Below, piece by piece: positions 29,022 to 38,362 of a stretch of 64,000 bases of DNA. Source of the stretch: Blautia faecis (GTDB lineage Bacteria > Bacillota > Clostridia > Lachnospirales > Lachnospiraceae); contig NZ_JAJCIA010000001.1 in NCBI RefSeq assembly GCF_020554845.1, forward strand, positions 62,001 through 126,000, read 5' to 3'. A program made the translations under genes and the position numbers. The stretch's first letter is position 1; each line of letters opens with the position of its first letter. A model generated the notes under the pieces. The model had not been told where the DNA came from, ran no database searches, and worked only from the letters and a program-made list of their open reading frames with translations.

Positions 29022-29651
29022 ATGGGATTTTCAACAAGTACATGTACAGAATTTGTAGAAGTTCTTGCTTCTAAAGCCCCGGTTCCAGGCGGCGGCGGAG
29101 CATCTGCACTGGTAGGTGCTGTGGGAACTGCACTTGGAAACATGGTAGGAAGCCTTACTGTTGGTAAGAAGAAATATGCTGATGTTGAGGAAGAAATGTG
29201 GGAGCTGAAAGGTAAATGCGACCAGCTTCAGAAAGATTTCCTTCGTCTGATCGAGCGTGACGCCGAAGTATTCGAGCCGCTTTCCAAAGCATATGGAATG
29301 CCGAAAGAAACAGAAGAAGAGAAAGCTGAAAAAGCAAGAGTTATGGCAATCGTATTAAAAGATGCCTGCTCTGTTCCTATGGAAATCATGGAGAAATGCT
29401 GTGAGGCACTTGACCTGATCAAGGAATTTGCTGCAAAAGGCTCCAAGCTTGCCATCAGTGACGCTGGTGTAGCTGCAACCTTCTGCAAAGCTGCATTAAA
29501 AGGTGCAAGCCTGAACGTTTATATCAACACAAAGTCCATGGCAGACAGAGAGTATGCAGAAGAATTAAATGCAAAGGCTGATGCAATGCTTGAAAAATAC
29601 TGCAAGCTTGCAGACGAGACATTTGACAGCGTACTTGGCAGACTGAAATAA
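29022..29651 (+). CDS. fchA: Methenyl-THF cyclohydrolase
   Basis: 209 residues, all-helical FchA/FTCD-cyclodeaminase fold. KAPVPGGGGASALVGAVGTALG near residue 18 is the family signature, and DAGVAATFCKAALKGASLNVYIN lies near 145. It interconverts 10-formyl-THF and methenyl-THF between Fhs and FolD. AAGGAGACAACGA precedes the ATG. A terminator follows. Confidence 0.93.
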   Translation: MGFSTSTCTEFVEVLASKAPVPGGGGASALVGAVGTALGNMVGSLTVGKKKYADVEEEMWELKGKCDQLQKDFLRLIERDAEVFEPLSKAYGMPKETEEEKAEKARVMAIVLKDACSVPMEIMEKCCEALDLIKEFAAKGSKLAISDAGVAATFCKAALKGASLNVYINTKSMADREYAEELNAKADAMLEKYCKLADETFDSVLGRLK

Positions 29652-29669
29652 AGATAAAAAAAGAAAAGA

Positions 29670-29702
29670 ACTGGCAGGAGCAAAATCCTGCAAGTCTTTT
29701 TT
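29670..29702 (+). terminator. Intrinsic terminator after fchA
   Basis: ACTGGCAGGA / GCAAAA / TCCTGCAAGT (one mismatch) with a run of T behind it. Confidence 0.75.
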
Positions 29703-29782
29703 GCAGTCTCAAAATGCTGTATTACCATGAAACTGGTATGAGCATGACTGGATTTATCATAATATAAGGAGATTACTAAAAA

Positions 29783-30637
29783 ATGGCAAAACAGTTATTA
29801 GGTAAAGAAGTAACTGCTGCATTAAACGAGCGTATCAAAGGAAATGTGGCAGCTCTTCAGGAAAAAGGCGTTAACCCCACACTTTGCATTATCCGTGTAG
29901 GAGAGAATCCAAGTGATATTTCCTATGAGAAGGGTGCAACAAAGCGTTGTGAGACATTAGGCGTTGCATGTGAGAAAATTCTTCTTCCGGAGGATGTTGC
30001 TCAGGAAGAACTTCTTACAGTTATTGATAAGGTAAACAAAGACGATCATATCCATGGTGTACTTCTGTTCCGTCCGCTTCCGAAACATCTGGATCAGGCT
30101 GTCATCGAGAATGCACTTGCTCCTGAGAAAGACGTTGACTGTATGACAGACCTTTCCATGTCTGGTGTTTTTACAGGCAAGAAGATCGGTTTCCCACCAT
30201 GTACACCACAGGCATGTATGGAAATCCTTGATCATTACGGAATCGACTGCACAGGTAAGAAGGCAGTAGTAATCGGAAGAAGCCTTGTTGTAGGTAAACC
30301 GGCAGCTATGATGCTTGTTAAGAAAAACGCAACTGTAACCATCTGCCACACAAGAACAGTGGATATGCCGTCTGTGGCACGCGAAGCGGATATTATCATC
30401 GTAGCAGCAGGCCGTGCTGGCGTTGTTGGCGCTGATTATGTAAAAGCAGGACAGGTAGTTATTGATGTAGGAATCAACGTAAATGCAGAAGGCAAGCTCT
30501 GCGGAGACGTTGACTACGCAGCAGTAGAGCCGATCGTAGATGCTATTACACCAGTTCCAGGCGGAGTTGGAAGCGTTACAACATCTGTCCTGGTTGGACA
30601 TGTTGTAGAGGCTGCTATGCGCAAAGTGAACGCTTAA
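29783..30637 (+). CDS. folD: Bifunctional methylene-THF dehydrogenase / cyclohydrolase FolD
   Basis: 284 residues. The catalytic Tyr and Lys are in SYEKGATKRCE near residue 50; LLFRPLPKHLD, PPCTPQACMEIL and the nucleotide-binding GRSLVVGKPAAMML are typical, and the end TPVPGGVGSVTTSVL completes the family pattern. With FchA already present, the dehydrogenase activity is probably the essential one here. AAGGAG stands 12 bases before the ATG. Confidence 0.96.
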   Translation: MAKQLLGKEVTAALNERIKGNVAALQEKGVNPTLCIIRVGENPSDISYEKGATKRCETLGVACEKILLPEDVAQEELLTVIDKVNKDDHIHGVLLFRPLPKHLDQAVIENALAPEKDVDCMTDLSMSGVFTGKKIGFPPCTPQACMEILDHYGIDCTGKKAVVIGRSLVVGKPAAMMLVKKNATVTICHTRTVDMPSVAREADIIIVAAGRAGVVGADYVKAGQVVIDVGINVNAEGKLCGDVDYAAVEPIVDAITPVPGGVGSVTTSVLVGHVVEAAMRKVNA

Positions 30638-30703
30638 TAGTTAATTGACTTTGAACTAATAGAACGATGTACTTGAAGTACATCATGTGTACAAGCGGAA
30701 GAA

Positions 30704-30738
30704 AAACTCTTCAGAGTAAAAACTGGAGAGTTTTTTTG
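30704..30738 (+). terminator. Intrinsic terminator after folD
   Basis: ACTCTTCAG / AGTAAAAA / CTGGAGAGT followed by seven T residues. A separate perfect palindrome GATGTACTTGAAGTACATC lies just before it at 30666-30684. Confidence 0.8.
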
Positions 30739-30800
30739 TTGCAGAAAATTTTGTTGAAATCCTTATTGCGGCAAAAGTTTGTTTTGCTATTACAAAAAAT

Positions 30801-30829
30801 TTGCTTTTCTCAGTAAGATATTGTACTAT
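30801..30829 (+). promoter_or_regulatory. Promoter for the MOSC-moaA pair
   Basis: TTGCTT (30801-30806), 17 bases, TACTAT (30824-30829), 31 bases before the start codon. Confidence 0.6.
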
Positions 30830-30860
30830 AGAGGGTACAGATATATGGAGGTAACTCACT

Positions 30861-31289
30861 ATGGGAAAAGTGATGGCAGTGAACATCAGTGTTAAAAGAG
30901 GAACTCAGAAGGTCAATGTGCACACTGTAAAACTGATTGAAAATTATGGACTGGAGAATGACGCCCACGCAGGAAACTGGCATCGTCAGGTCAGCCTTCT
31001 GTCTTATGAAAAAATAGAAGAATTTAAGGCAAAAGGCGCACCGGTAAAGGATGGTGCTTTCGGGGAAAATCTGATCGTACAGGGATTTGACTTTAAGACC
31101 CTTCCAGTAGGAACCCGTCTGAAATGCAACGATGTGATTCTGGAAATTACGCAGATTGGAAAGCAGTGTCACAACGGTTGCGAGATTTTCAAGATCATGG
31201 GAGATTGCATTATGCCCCGCGAAGGCGTTTTTGCCAAAGTAATCAAAGGCGGTGTGATCTCTGAAGGAGATGAAATGGTTTATGCTTGA
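30861..31289 (+). CDS. MOSC-domain protein
   Basis: 142 residues, a single MOSC domain. VNISVKRGTQK, GLENDAHAGNWHRQVSLLS (about residue 32) and GAFGENLIVQGFDFKTLPVGTRLKC are typical, and CHNGCEIFKIMGDCIMPREGVFAKVIKGG carries the conserved cysteines. MOSC domains bind the sulfur-carrying form of the molybdenum cofactor or transfer sulfur. The gene overlaps moaA by 8 bases, so a role in molybdopterin handling is a fair inference. Confidence 0.85.
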   Translation: MGKVMAVNISVKRGTQKVNVHTVKLIENYGLENDAHAGNWHRQVSLLSYEKIEEFKAKGAPVKDGAFGENLIVQGFDFKTLPVGTRLKCNDVILEITQIGKQCHNGCEIFKIMGDCIMPREGVFAKVIKGGVISEGDEMVYA

Positions 31290-32256
31290 CAGATACGGAA
31301 GAAATATTGATTATCTGCGGATATCTTTGACAGACAGGTGCAATCTCCGCTGTATCTACTGTATGCCGGAAGAGGGAATCCGTCAGATTCCAAGGACAGA
31401 ACTTCTTGATACAGATGAAATCGTGAGAATCTGTAAGGCGGCCAGTGAACTTGGGATTTCCAGAATCAAACTGACAGGAGGAGAGCCTCTTGTCCGCAGA
31501 ATCTGCACCCCATTAGTAAAAGAGCTGAAAGCCATTCCCGGGATCTGCCAGGTTACACTGACCACCAACGGAATCCTTTTGGGAGAACAGCTTCCGGGCC
31601 TGATGGAGGCCGGTCTGGATGCCGTAAACATCAGTCTGGATACTTTAGAAGAAACCACATTTCGCAAAATCACCCGCAGGGACGATTTTCACCAGGTTTT
31701 AAAGGGACTTAGGGCAGCACTTTCCTACCCTTCCCTGAAAGTGAAATTGAACTGTGTCCCCACTTTTCAGTCGGACGAGGAACTTTTACAGGTGGCAGCT
31801 CTTGCAAGGGAGAATCCTCTTCATGTGCGTTTCATTGAAATGATGCCAATCGGTCTGGGCAAGGAGTTTGCAGCCAGGGGAGAGGAACAGATAAAGTCTG
31901 TTCTGGAAAAGGAATATGGGTCAATGACACCAACGGAAGAAAAGCTTGGAAATGGTCCCTGTCATTATTATACCCTGGAGAAGTTTACAGGCAGAATCGG
32001 ATTTATCAGTGCCCTGTCCCACAAATTCTGTGACAGCTGCAACCGTGTAAGGCTTACTTCTACCGGATTTCTGAAAGGCTGCCTGCAATTTGAGGACGGA
32101 GCAGATCTGAAGGTTTTGCTTCGAAGTGGCTGTTCTGATGGGATGCTTAAAGAAACGATAGAAAAAGTCACTTATGAAAAGCCTGTAGGCCACAATTTTC
32201 AGGAACATAAGAAGGGAAACGAAGAATCCCACATCATGGCTCAAATCGGTGGATGA
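31282..32256 (+). CDS. moaA: GTP 3',8-cyclase MoaA
   Basis: 324 residues from the ATG at 31282 (AAGGAG lies 12 bases upstream; an ATG at 31270 in frame has no room for a ribosome site). The radical-SAM cluster is DRCNLRCIYCMPEEG, KLTGGEPLVR follows, and the second cluster is in HKFCDSCNRVRLTSTG plus a later Cys in KGCLQF. The protein ends in the conserved Gly-Gly. It makes the first intermediate of molybdopterin. No other mo genes and no molybdenum enzyme are in the window. Confidence 0.94.
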   Translation: MLDRYGRNIDYLRISLTDRCNLRCIYCMPEEGIRQIPRTELLDTDEIVRICKAASELGISRIKLTGGEPLVRRICTPLVKELKAIPGICQVTLTTNGILLGEQLPGLMEAGLDAVNISLDTLEETTFRKITRRDDFHQVLKGLRAALSYPSLKVKLNCVPTFQSDEELLQVAALARENPLHVRFIEMMPIGLGKEFAARGEEQIKSVLEKEYGSMTPTEEKLGNGPCHYYTLEKFTGRIGFISALSHKFCDSCNRVRLTSTGFLKGCLQFEDGADLKVLLRSGCSDGMLKETIEKVTYEKPVGHNFQEHKKGNEESHIMAQIGG

Positions 32257-32288
32257 TTTTGAAAAACAAAAGAAAACACGATTTAGAA

Positions 32289-32340
32289 AAGTCGGATTTA
32301 TTGTTGTATCATTTGTACAACTTAAACAATCCGGCTTTTT
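32289..32340 (+). terminator. Terminator after moaA
   Basis: AAGTCGGATT pairs with AATCCGGCTT, with an inner stem GTTGTA/TACAAC, followed by TTTTTG. Confidence 0.75.
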
Positions 32341-32413
32341 GTATATTTCAGTATAATCTGAGATGCAGAATTGTGCAAAAATATTGTTAATAAATAAACT
32401 TATTCATATTTAC

Positions 32414-32442
32414 TTGCCAAAATGAACAAAAAAATATATAAT
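32414..32442 (+). promoter_or_regulatory. Strong sigma-A type promoter for hydCBA
   Basis: TTGCCA (32414-32419), 17 A-rich bases, perfect TATAAT (32437-32442). The leader of about 100 bases contains ACGCAAAGCCGGAAGCTTTGG, which can form a small hairpin; no known riboswitch is recognised. Confidence 0.8.
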
Positions 32443-32549
32443 TTCATTACAAAAATAGTCATGTCTGTTAAAAAATACGCAAAGCCGGAAGCTTTGGAGG
32501 ACGGGGACAAAAGACCTGGAGGCATCTGGCAAGTAAGGAGGTTAACAAA

Positions 32550-33029
32550 ATGGTAGATCAGTCATATTACAAGAAAGCAGATGAGATTATTGAGCATTAT
32601 GAGCGGTGTGCTGCCTCATTAATCCCCATCATGCAGGATATCCAGGCGGAATATCGGTACCTGCCTGCAGAACTTCTGACCTACGTAGCCGGACAGATCG
32701 GCGTTACTGAAGCGAAGGCCTTCAGTGTTGCAACCTTTTATGAGAACTTTTCTTTTGAACCTAAAGGAAAATACATTATCAAGGTATGCGATGGCACAGC
32801 CTGTCATGTAAGAAAGTCAATCCCGGTTAAAGAAGCATTCATGAAAGAACTGGGATTAAGCAATAAGAAGCATACCACAGATGACATGATGTTCACTGTG
32901 GAGACCGTATCCTGTCTTGGTGCCTGCGGGCTTGCTCCCACCTGTATGGTGAATGAAGAAGTGCATGCCAAGATGACACCGGAGAAGGTAGTAGAGCTTA
33001 TTAACAGATTGAGAGGTGAGAACGGATGA
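32550..33029 (+). CDS. hydC: Electron-bifurcating [FeFe]-hydrogenase, NuoE-like subunit
   Basis: 159 residues, thioredoxin-like [2Fe-2S] protein. The four cluster cysteines are in KVCDGTACHVRKS and VSCLGACGLAPTCM. It is the small subunit of the HydABC complex, passing electrons between HydB and the [2Fe-2S] relay. AAGGAGG is 7 bases upstream. Its stop overlaps the start of hydB by 4 bases. Confidence 0.93.
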   Translation: MVDQSYYKKADEIIEHYERCAASLIPIMQDIQAEYRYLPAELLTYVAGQIGVTEAKAFSVATFYENFSFEPKGKYIIKVCDGTACHVRKSIPVKEAFMKELGLSNKKHTTDDMMFTVETVSCLGACGLAPTCMVNEEVHAKMTPEKVVELINRLRGENG

Positions 33030-34897
33030 GGATTAACAGTAAAGAAGAGCTGCAAAGCAAAAAAGCTGAGATCGAACAGAATATCCAGAACTTCACATGC
33101 CGTGTTCTTGTCTGTTCCGGTACCGGATGTATGGCTTCCGGTGCTCAGAAGATCTATGATGAGATGGTAAGACTCTGTGAAGGTATTGATGGTGTAGAGA
33201 TTGAAATGCAGAAAGATATCCCTCACGTAGGCGTTATCAAGACTGGCTGTCAGGGTCTTTGCGAGCTGGGACCGCTTGTAAGGATTGAACCATACGGATA
33301 TCAGTATGTACATGTTCAGGAGGAGGACTGTCTGGAGATCGTGGAGCGAACTGTACGCCTTGGACATCCTGTAGATCGTCTGTTTTACCGCCATGGAGAT
33401 GAAGTCTGTCCAAAGCCTGAGGATATCCCGTTCCTTAACCGTCAGACCAGGATCGTTCTTGAGAACTGTGGTAAGATTGACGCGGAATCCATTGACGAAT
33501 ATATTGCAGCAGGCGGTTTTTCTGCCCTCGCCAAAGCAGTTACAGAGATGACTCCCCAGGATGTAATTGATGAAGTTACCAGATCTGGTCTTCGCGGACG
33601 CGGAGGCGCCGGCTTCCCGGCAGGTAAGAAGTGGTCACAGGTAGCCAGACAGGCTGAGAAGATCCGATATGTAGTATGTAACGGTGATGAGGGTGACCCG
33701 GGAGCATTTATGGATGGTTCCGTTATGGAAGGCGATCCGTATAAGATGATCGAGGGCATGATCATTGCCGCTTACGCAGTTGGCGCTGAGAACGGATACA
33801 TATATGTTCGTGCAGAGTATCCTCTTTCCGTAGCCAGACTTCGTCTTGCTATTTCCCAGGCTGAGAAATATGGTCTTCTTGGAGATAATATTCTTGGCAG
33901 CGGTGTGAATTTCCATTTACATATTAATCGTGGTGCAGGAGCTTTCGTATGTGGTGAAGGTTCTGCCCTTACCTCTTCCATTGAGGGAAACAGAGGTATG
34001 CCTCGTGTAAAACCACCTCGTACTGTTGAGAAAGGTCTGTGGGGCAAGCCAACTGTATTGAATAACGTTGAGACTTACGCAAATGTTCCGAAGATTATCA
34101 TACAGGGTGCTGACTGGTTCCACACCATCGGAACAGAGGGAAGCCCGGGAACCAAGACCTTCTCCCTGACCGGAGCAATTGAGAATACAGGTCTTATTGA
34201 AGTTCCAATGGGAACAACACTTCGTGAGATTATTTATGATATTGGCGGCGGTCTGAAGAGTGGCGCTGCATTTAAAGGCGTTCAGATTGGCGGACCATCT
34301 GGCGGATGTCTTGTAGAAGACCAGCTGGATGCTCCTCTTGATTTTGATTCTGTAAAGAAGCTTGATGCTATTATGGGATCAGGCGGTCTAGTTGTCATGG
34401 ATGAGAATACCTGTATGGTAGAGGTTGCCCGTTTCTTCATGAGCTTTACCCAGCGGGAGAGCTGTGGAAAATGCGTTCCATGCCGTGAGGGTACCAAGCG
34501 CATGCTGGAGATCCTGGAGAAGATTGTAGCAGGCAATGGGGAGATGTCTGATCTTGACGAGCTGGAAGAGCTTGCCAAAATGGTTCAGAGCATGGCTCTT
34601 TGCGGACTTGGAAAGAGTGCACCTCTTCCTGTCCTCAGTACCATGAAGCGTTTTCGCGAGGAATACGAAGAGCATATCCGGGACAAGAAGTGCCGGGCAA
34701 AGGTCTGCACAGCACTCCGTCAGTTCCACATTAATCCGGAATTCTGTATCGGCTGCGGAAAATGTGCCAAGAACTGTCCTGCCGGGGCAATTTCCGGCAA
34801 GATTAAATCACCTTATCATATTAATAATGATGTATGCATCAAGTGCGGCAGCTGTAAGGATAACTGTAACTTTGATGCAATATATGTGGAAATGTAG
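33026..34897 (+). CDS. hydB: Electron-bifurcating [FeFe]-hydrogenase, NuoF-like flavin subunit
   Basis: 623 residues. Order of domains: N-terminal [2Fe-2S] thioredoxin-like (LVCSGTGCMASG and TGCQGLCELGP), then the NuoF core with GRGGAGFPAGKKW, NGDEGDPGAFMD (NADH/FMN site) and ESCGKCVPCREGTKRM ([4Fe-4S]), then a C-terminal two-cluster ferredoxin CIGCGKCAKNCPAG and CIKCGSCKDNC. This architecture is that of HydB of bifurcating hydrogenases, which couples H2 oxidation to reduction of ferredoxin and NAD(P)+. It overlaps hydC and precedes hydA by 12 bases. Confidence 0.95.
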   Translation: MRINSKEELQSKKAEIEQNIQNFTCRVLVCSGTGCMASGAQKIYDEMVRLCEGIDGVEIEMQKDIPHVGVIKTGCQGLCELGPLVRIEPYGYQYVHVQEEDCLEIVERTVRLGHPVDRLFYRHGDEVCPKPEDIPFLNRQTRIVLENCGKIDAESIDEYIAAGGFSALAKAVTEMTPQDVIDEVTRSGLRGRGGAGFPAGKKWSQVARQAEKIRYVVCNGDEGDPGAFMDGSVMEGDPYKMIEGMIIAAYAVGAENGYIYVRAEYPLSVARLRLAISQAEKYGLLGDNILGSGVNFHLHINRGAGAFVCGEGSALTSSIEGNRGMPRVKPPRTVEKGLWGKPTVLNNVETYANVPKIIIQGADWFHTIGTEGSPGTKTFSLTGAIENTGLIEVPMGTTLREIIYDIGGGLKSGAAFKGVQIGGPSGGCLVEDQLDAPLDFDSVKKLDAIMGSGGLVVMDENTCMVEVARFFMSFTQRESCGKCVPCREGTKRMLEILEKIVAGNGEMSDLDELEELAKMVQSMALCGLGKSAPLPVLSTMKRFREEYEEHIRDKKCRAKVCTALRQFHINPEFCIGCGKCAKNCPAGAISGKIKSPYHINNDVCIKCGSCKDNCNFDAIYVEM

Positions 34898-34909
34898 GGA
34901 GGACAGATT

Positions 34910-36598
34910 ATGGGTACAATGACGATTGACGGCAGAAAAGTCGAATTTACAGATGAAAAAAATGTCCTGACCGTAATCCGCAAGGCAGGCATTAATATTC
35001 CTACACTTTGTTATCACTCAGAGGTTTCCACTTTTGGAGCCTGTCGTCTGTGCACAGTAGAGGATGACAGAGGAAGAACCTTCGCTTCCTGTTCTGAGGA
35101 GCCAAGGGATGGAATGGTAATTTATACAAACTCAGGTAAGATCAAAAAATACAGGAAACTGATTGTGGAACTGCTTCTCGCAGCACATTGCCGTGACTGT
35201 ACAACCTGTGTAAAGAGTGGAGAATGCGTGCTTCAGGAGCTGGCTCACCGTCTTGGAGTACATAACATCCGTTTTCAGAATACAAGAGAGCAATATGAGA
35301 TTGATGACAGTTCACCATCTCTGATCCGTGACCCGAACAAATGTATCCTCTGTGGTGACTGTGTCCGTGCCTGCGAGGAGCTTCAGGGAATCGGAGCATT
35401 GAACTTTGCATACCGTGGAACAGAGGCTATTGTAATTCCTGCGTTTAATAAGAAAATAGCAGAAACCCAGTGTGTAAACTGCGGACAGTGCCGTGTATAT
35501 TGTCCGACAGGTGCCATTTCCATTAAGACGCATATGGATGAAGTCTGGGAAGCTCTTGCAGATCCGGATGTACGTGTAGTAGCACAGATTGCGCCGGCAG
35601 TTCGTGTTGCGGTAGGTGATCATTACAGTCTTCCGAAGGGACGGAGCGTAATGGGCAAAATTGTCAATGCACTCCACAGAATGGGATTTGACGAGATTTA
35701 TGATACTACTTTCAGCGCCGATCTTACTATTATGGAGGAGTCAGCAGAATTTCTAAAAAGAGTTGAGAAGGGGGAGAAACTTCCACTTCTTACCTCCTGT
35801 TGCCCTGCATGGGTGAAATTTATTACAGACCAGTATAAGGATTATATCCCGAATTTGTCTACCTGTAGATCCCCACAGGGAATGATGTCTGCAGTTATTA
35901 AAGAATACTTCCGTGATCCGGAGAATGCCAAGGGTAAAAAGACCGTTATGGTATCTATTATGCCATGTACAGCCAAGAAGGCTGAGGCAATCCGTCCGAA
36001 CAGTTTTACTGATGAGAAACAGGATACGGATATTGTAATTACAACCACAGAGCTGCTGCGCATGATCGATAACTTTGGCCTTGATTTTGCACAGTTAGAG
36101 CCTGAAGCATGTGATATGCCATTTGGATTTGGCTCCGGCGGAGGCGTTATTTTTGGTGTTACCGGCGGTGTTACAGAGGCGGTTCTACGCCGCTTAAGCC
36201 CGGATCATTCCAAGGAGACCATGCGGGAGATTTCTGAGTGTGGTGTCCGTGGAGATGAAGGAATCAAAGAATTCACAGTTCCATACAAGGGAATGGATAT
36301 CAATGTATGTGTGGCCAGTGGTCTTGCAAATGCAAGAACCGTTATGGAACGTGTAAAGAACGGCGAAGCAAACTATCATCTCATTGAAGTAATGGCATGC
36401 CGCCGTGGCTGTATTATGGGCGGTGGCCAGCCGGTACGGGCCGGTGACAGAACCAAAGCTGCAAGAGCGAAAGGTTTATATAATGCTGACAATACTATGC
36501 TGATCAAGAAATCCGATGAGAACCCTATGGTTCTGGAACTGTATCAGGGACTGCTCAAAGGAAAAGAGCACAAACTGCTCCACAATGATTTCTATTGA
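34910..36598 (+). CDS. hydA: [FeFe]-hydrogenase catalytic subunit
   Basis: 562 residues. N-terminal [2Fe-2S] domain (CYHSEVSTFGACRLC), His-Cys3 cluster (HCRDCTTCVKSGEC), two [4Fe-4S] motifs (CILCGDCVRAC and CVNCGQCRVYC), then the H-cluster signatures L1 TSCCPAW, L2 MPCTAKKAEA and L3 EVMACRRGCIMGGGQP. All H-cluster ligands are present. As part of HydABC it takes up or evolves H2; in this acetogenesis locus it most likely supplies reduced ferredoxin and NAD(P)H from H2. GGAGG precedes the ATG. Confidence 0.96.
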   Translation: MGTMTIDGRKVEFTDEKNVLTVIRKAGINIPTLCYHSEVSTFGACRLCTVEDDRGRTFASCSEEPRDGMVIYTNSGKIKKYRKLIVELLLAAHCRDCTTCVKSGECVLQELAHRLGVHNIRFQNTREQYEIDDSSPSLIRDPNKCILCGDCVRACEELQGIGALNFAYRGTEAIVIPAFNKKIAETQCVNCGQCRVYCPTGAISIKTHMDEVWEALADPDVRVVAQIAPAVRVAVGDHYSLPKGRSVMGKIVNALHRMGFDEIYDTTFSADLTIMEESAEFLKRVEKGEKLPLLTSCCPAWVKFITDQYKDYIPNLSTCRSPQGMMSAVIKEYFRDPENAKGKKTVMVSIMPCTAKKAEAIRPNSFTDEKQDTDIVITTTELLRMIDNFGLDFAQLEPEACDMPFGFGSGGGVIFGVTGGVTEAVLRRLSPDHSKETMREISECGVRGDEGIKEFTVPYKGMDINVCVASGLANARTVMERVKNGEANYHLIEVMACRRGCIMGGGQPVRAGDRTKAARAKGLYNADNTMLIKKSDENPMVLELYQGLLKGKEHKLLHNDFY

Positions 36599-36881
36599 TG
36601 CTGAAATATAGTAGCTGGACAGGCAATAATATGGTGCGCAAGAGCGCGCTTGAAAAGGTTCTTGAAAGCGGCTGCGTCAGCCACCGTAACCACCGCTACG
36701 CCTTCTTCCTCCGCCTTGCATATGAAGAAATCATCCTGCGTCAATATAGCAGAAACTTAATTTTCGATGTACAAGTATAATAAAAAGCCCGACTGCATAT
36801 TATTTAGAGGAAGAATATAAGCATTACGCTGTAAACAAATCTTGCAGACCTTTAAATAATCAGGCAGGAGGGCTTTTTTGT
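36599..36881 (+). other. Gene-poor gap between hydA and spoIVA
   Basis: 283 bases. No convincing gene is seen. GGCTGCGTCAGCCACC and the Cys/Arg-rich-looking stretch about CTTCTTCCTCCGCC suggest a remnant of a dispersed repeat. Near its end AAGCCCGACTGC (36785-36796) can pair with GCAGGAGGGCTT, followed by TTTTTTG. This terminator-like stem includes the AGGAGG used by spoIVA. Confidence 0.5.
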
Positions 36882-38351
36882 ATGGAAAATTTTCAGGTTT
36901 ACCGTGATATACAGGCCAGAACCGGAGGCGATATATACATAGGCGTTGTAGGCCCTGTCCGTACAGGAAAATCAACATTTATCCGCAGATTTATGGAACT
37001 GGTGGCTTTGCCCGGAATGGATGAAAAAATGCAGAAAGAGGTCAGAGACCAGCTTCCATTAAGTGGTTCCGGAAAAATGATCACAACTGTGGAACCCAAA
37101 TTTATCCCAAAAGAAGCTGTATCAGTTGATCTTGGCGAAGACAGGAAGGCGAAAGTGCGGCTTATCGATTGTGTTGGTTTTCTTGTAAAGGATGCTGGAG
37201 GAAACGTTGAGGATGGTAAAGAGAGGATGGTAAAAACACCCTGGTTTTCCAGGGCAATCCCCTTTCATGAAGCTGCAAAAGCAGGAACAGAAAAGGTTAT
37301 CCAGGAACATTCTACGATCGGTCTTGTGATCACCACCGATGGAAGTTTTGGAGAAATAGCAAGGGAAAATTTTGTTCCGGCCGAGGAACAGACTGTGGCT
37401 GAATTGAAAACACAGGGAAAGCCATTTCTCATTGTAGTAAACTCTCAGTTTCCCTATAAAGAAGAAACCACTCAGATGGTTAACGGGCTTCAGAAGAAGT
37501 ACCAGGTACCAGTTGTTGCGGTTAACTGTGAGCAGTTGAAAAAAGAAGATGTCGCATTGCTCCTGGAAAAAATCCTATATGAATTTCCCATTACCCAGCT
37601 GCAGTTTTTTATTCCCAAATGGGTGGAAATGCTGCCTGCAGACAGCGAATTGAAAAGCCAGATCCTTTCCCAGATTAAAGTGTGCATGAAGAAGCTTTTA
37701 CACATTCGTGATGTTACCAGGGAATCGGTAAAACTGGAAGGTCCTTATGTACAGGACACTCTTCTGGATCACGTAGGTCTTTCTGATGGAACCATTCAGA
37801 TACGGCTTCAGATAGATGATAAATATTACTATAAGATGCTTAGCGATATGAGTGGAATCCCCATGGAAAGTGAGTATGAGCTGATCCATACGATGAAGGA
37901 GCTAGCTGCAATGAAGGAAAAGTACGTAAAGGTTAAAGATGCCCTGGATGCAGTAAATAGCAGCGGTTACGGTGTAGTGGTACCTGAGCTTTCCCAGATT
38001 CAGCTGGAAGAGCCGGCTGTGATCCGCCAGGGAAATAAATATGGTGTGAAAATTAAATCAAAGAGTCCGTCTATTCATATGATCAAAGCAAATATTGAAA
38101 CTGAAATTGCTCCGATCGTAGGTACGGAGCAGCAGGCAAAAGACTTGATCACTTATATTGGAGAAAGCGATGCAAGAGGAGAGAGCATCTGGGAGACGAA
38201 TATTTTCGGAAAATCCATTGAACAGCTGGTACAGGATGGCATCCGCAGCAAGCTGACCATGATCAGCGAGGAAAGCCAGGTGAAGCTTCAGGATACCATG
38301 CAGAAAATCGTAAATGACAGTAAAGGTGGTCTTGTGTGTATTATCATATAG
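36882..38351 (+). CDS. spoIVA: Stage IV sporulation protein A
   Basis: 489 residues, near the usual 490. The P-loop GVVGPVRTGKSTFIRRFMELV begins at residue 21; DCVGFLVKDAGG is the switch region, and the C-terminal polymerising domain ends in the usual short hydrophobic tail GGLVCIII. SpoIVA is an ATPase that polymerises on the forespore surface as the base of the spore coat, so the host forms endospores. The start follows AGGAGGGCTTTTTTGT. A strong terminator stands 12 bases after the stop. Confidence 0.97.
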   Translation: MENFQVYRDIQARTGGDIYIGVVGPVRTGKSTFIRRFMELVALPGMDEKMQKEVRDQLPLSGSGKMITTVEPKFIPKEAVSVDLGEDRKAKVRLIDCVGFLVKDAGGNVEDGKERMVKTPWFSRAIPFHEAAKAGTEKVIQEHSTIGLVITTDGSFGEIARENFVPAEEQTVAELKTQGKPFLIVVNSQFPYKEETTQMVNGLQKKYQVPVVAVNCEQLKKEDVALLLEKILYEFPITQLQFFIPKWVEMLPADSELKSQILSQIKVCMKKLLHIRDVTRESVKLEGPYVQDTLLDHVGLSDGTIQIRLQIDDKYYYKMLSDMSGIPMESEYELIHTMKELAAMKEKYVKVKDALDAVNSSGYGVVVPELSQIQLEEPAVIRQGNKYGVKIKSKSPSIHMIKANIETEIAPIVGTEQQAKDLITYIGESDARGESIWETNIFGKSIEQLVQDGIRSKLTMISEESQVKLQDTMQKIVNDSKGGLVCIII

Positions 38352-38362
38352 GTATTTTTATG

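Noticed and set aside
32480..32520. ACGCAAAGCC in the hydC leader, similar to a part of the cyclic-di-GMP-I riboswitch
   Set aside because: The other conserved parts (GCAAACC, the tetraloop receptor and the second stem) are missing.
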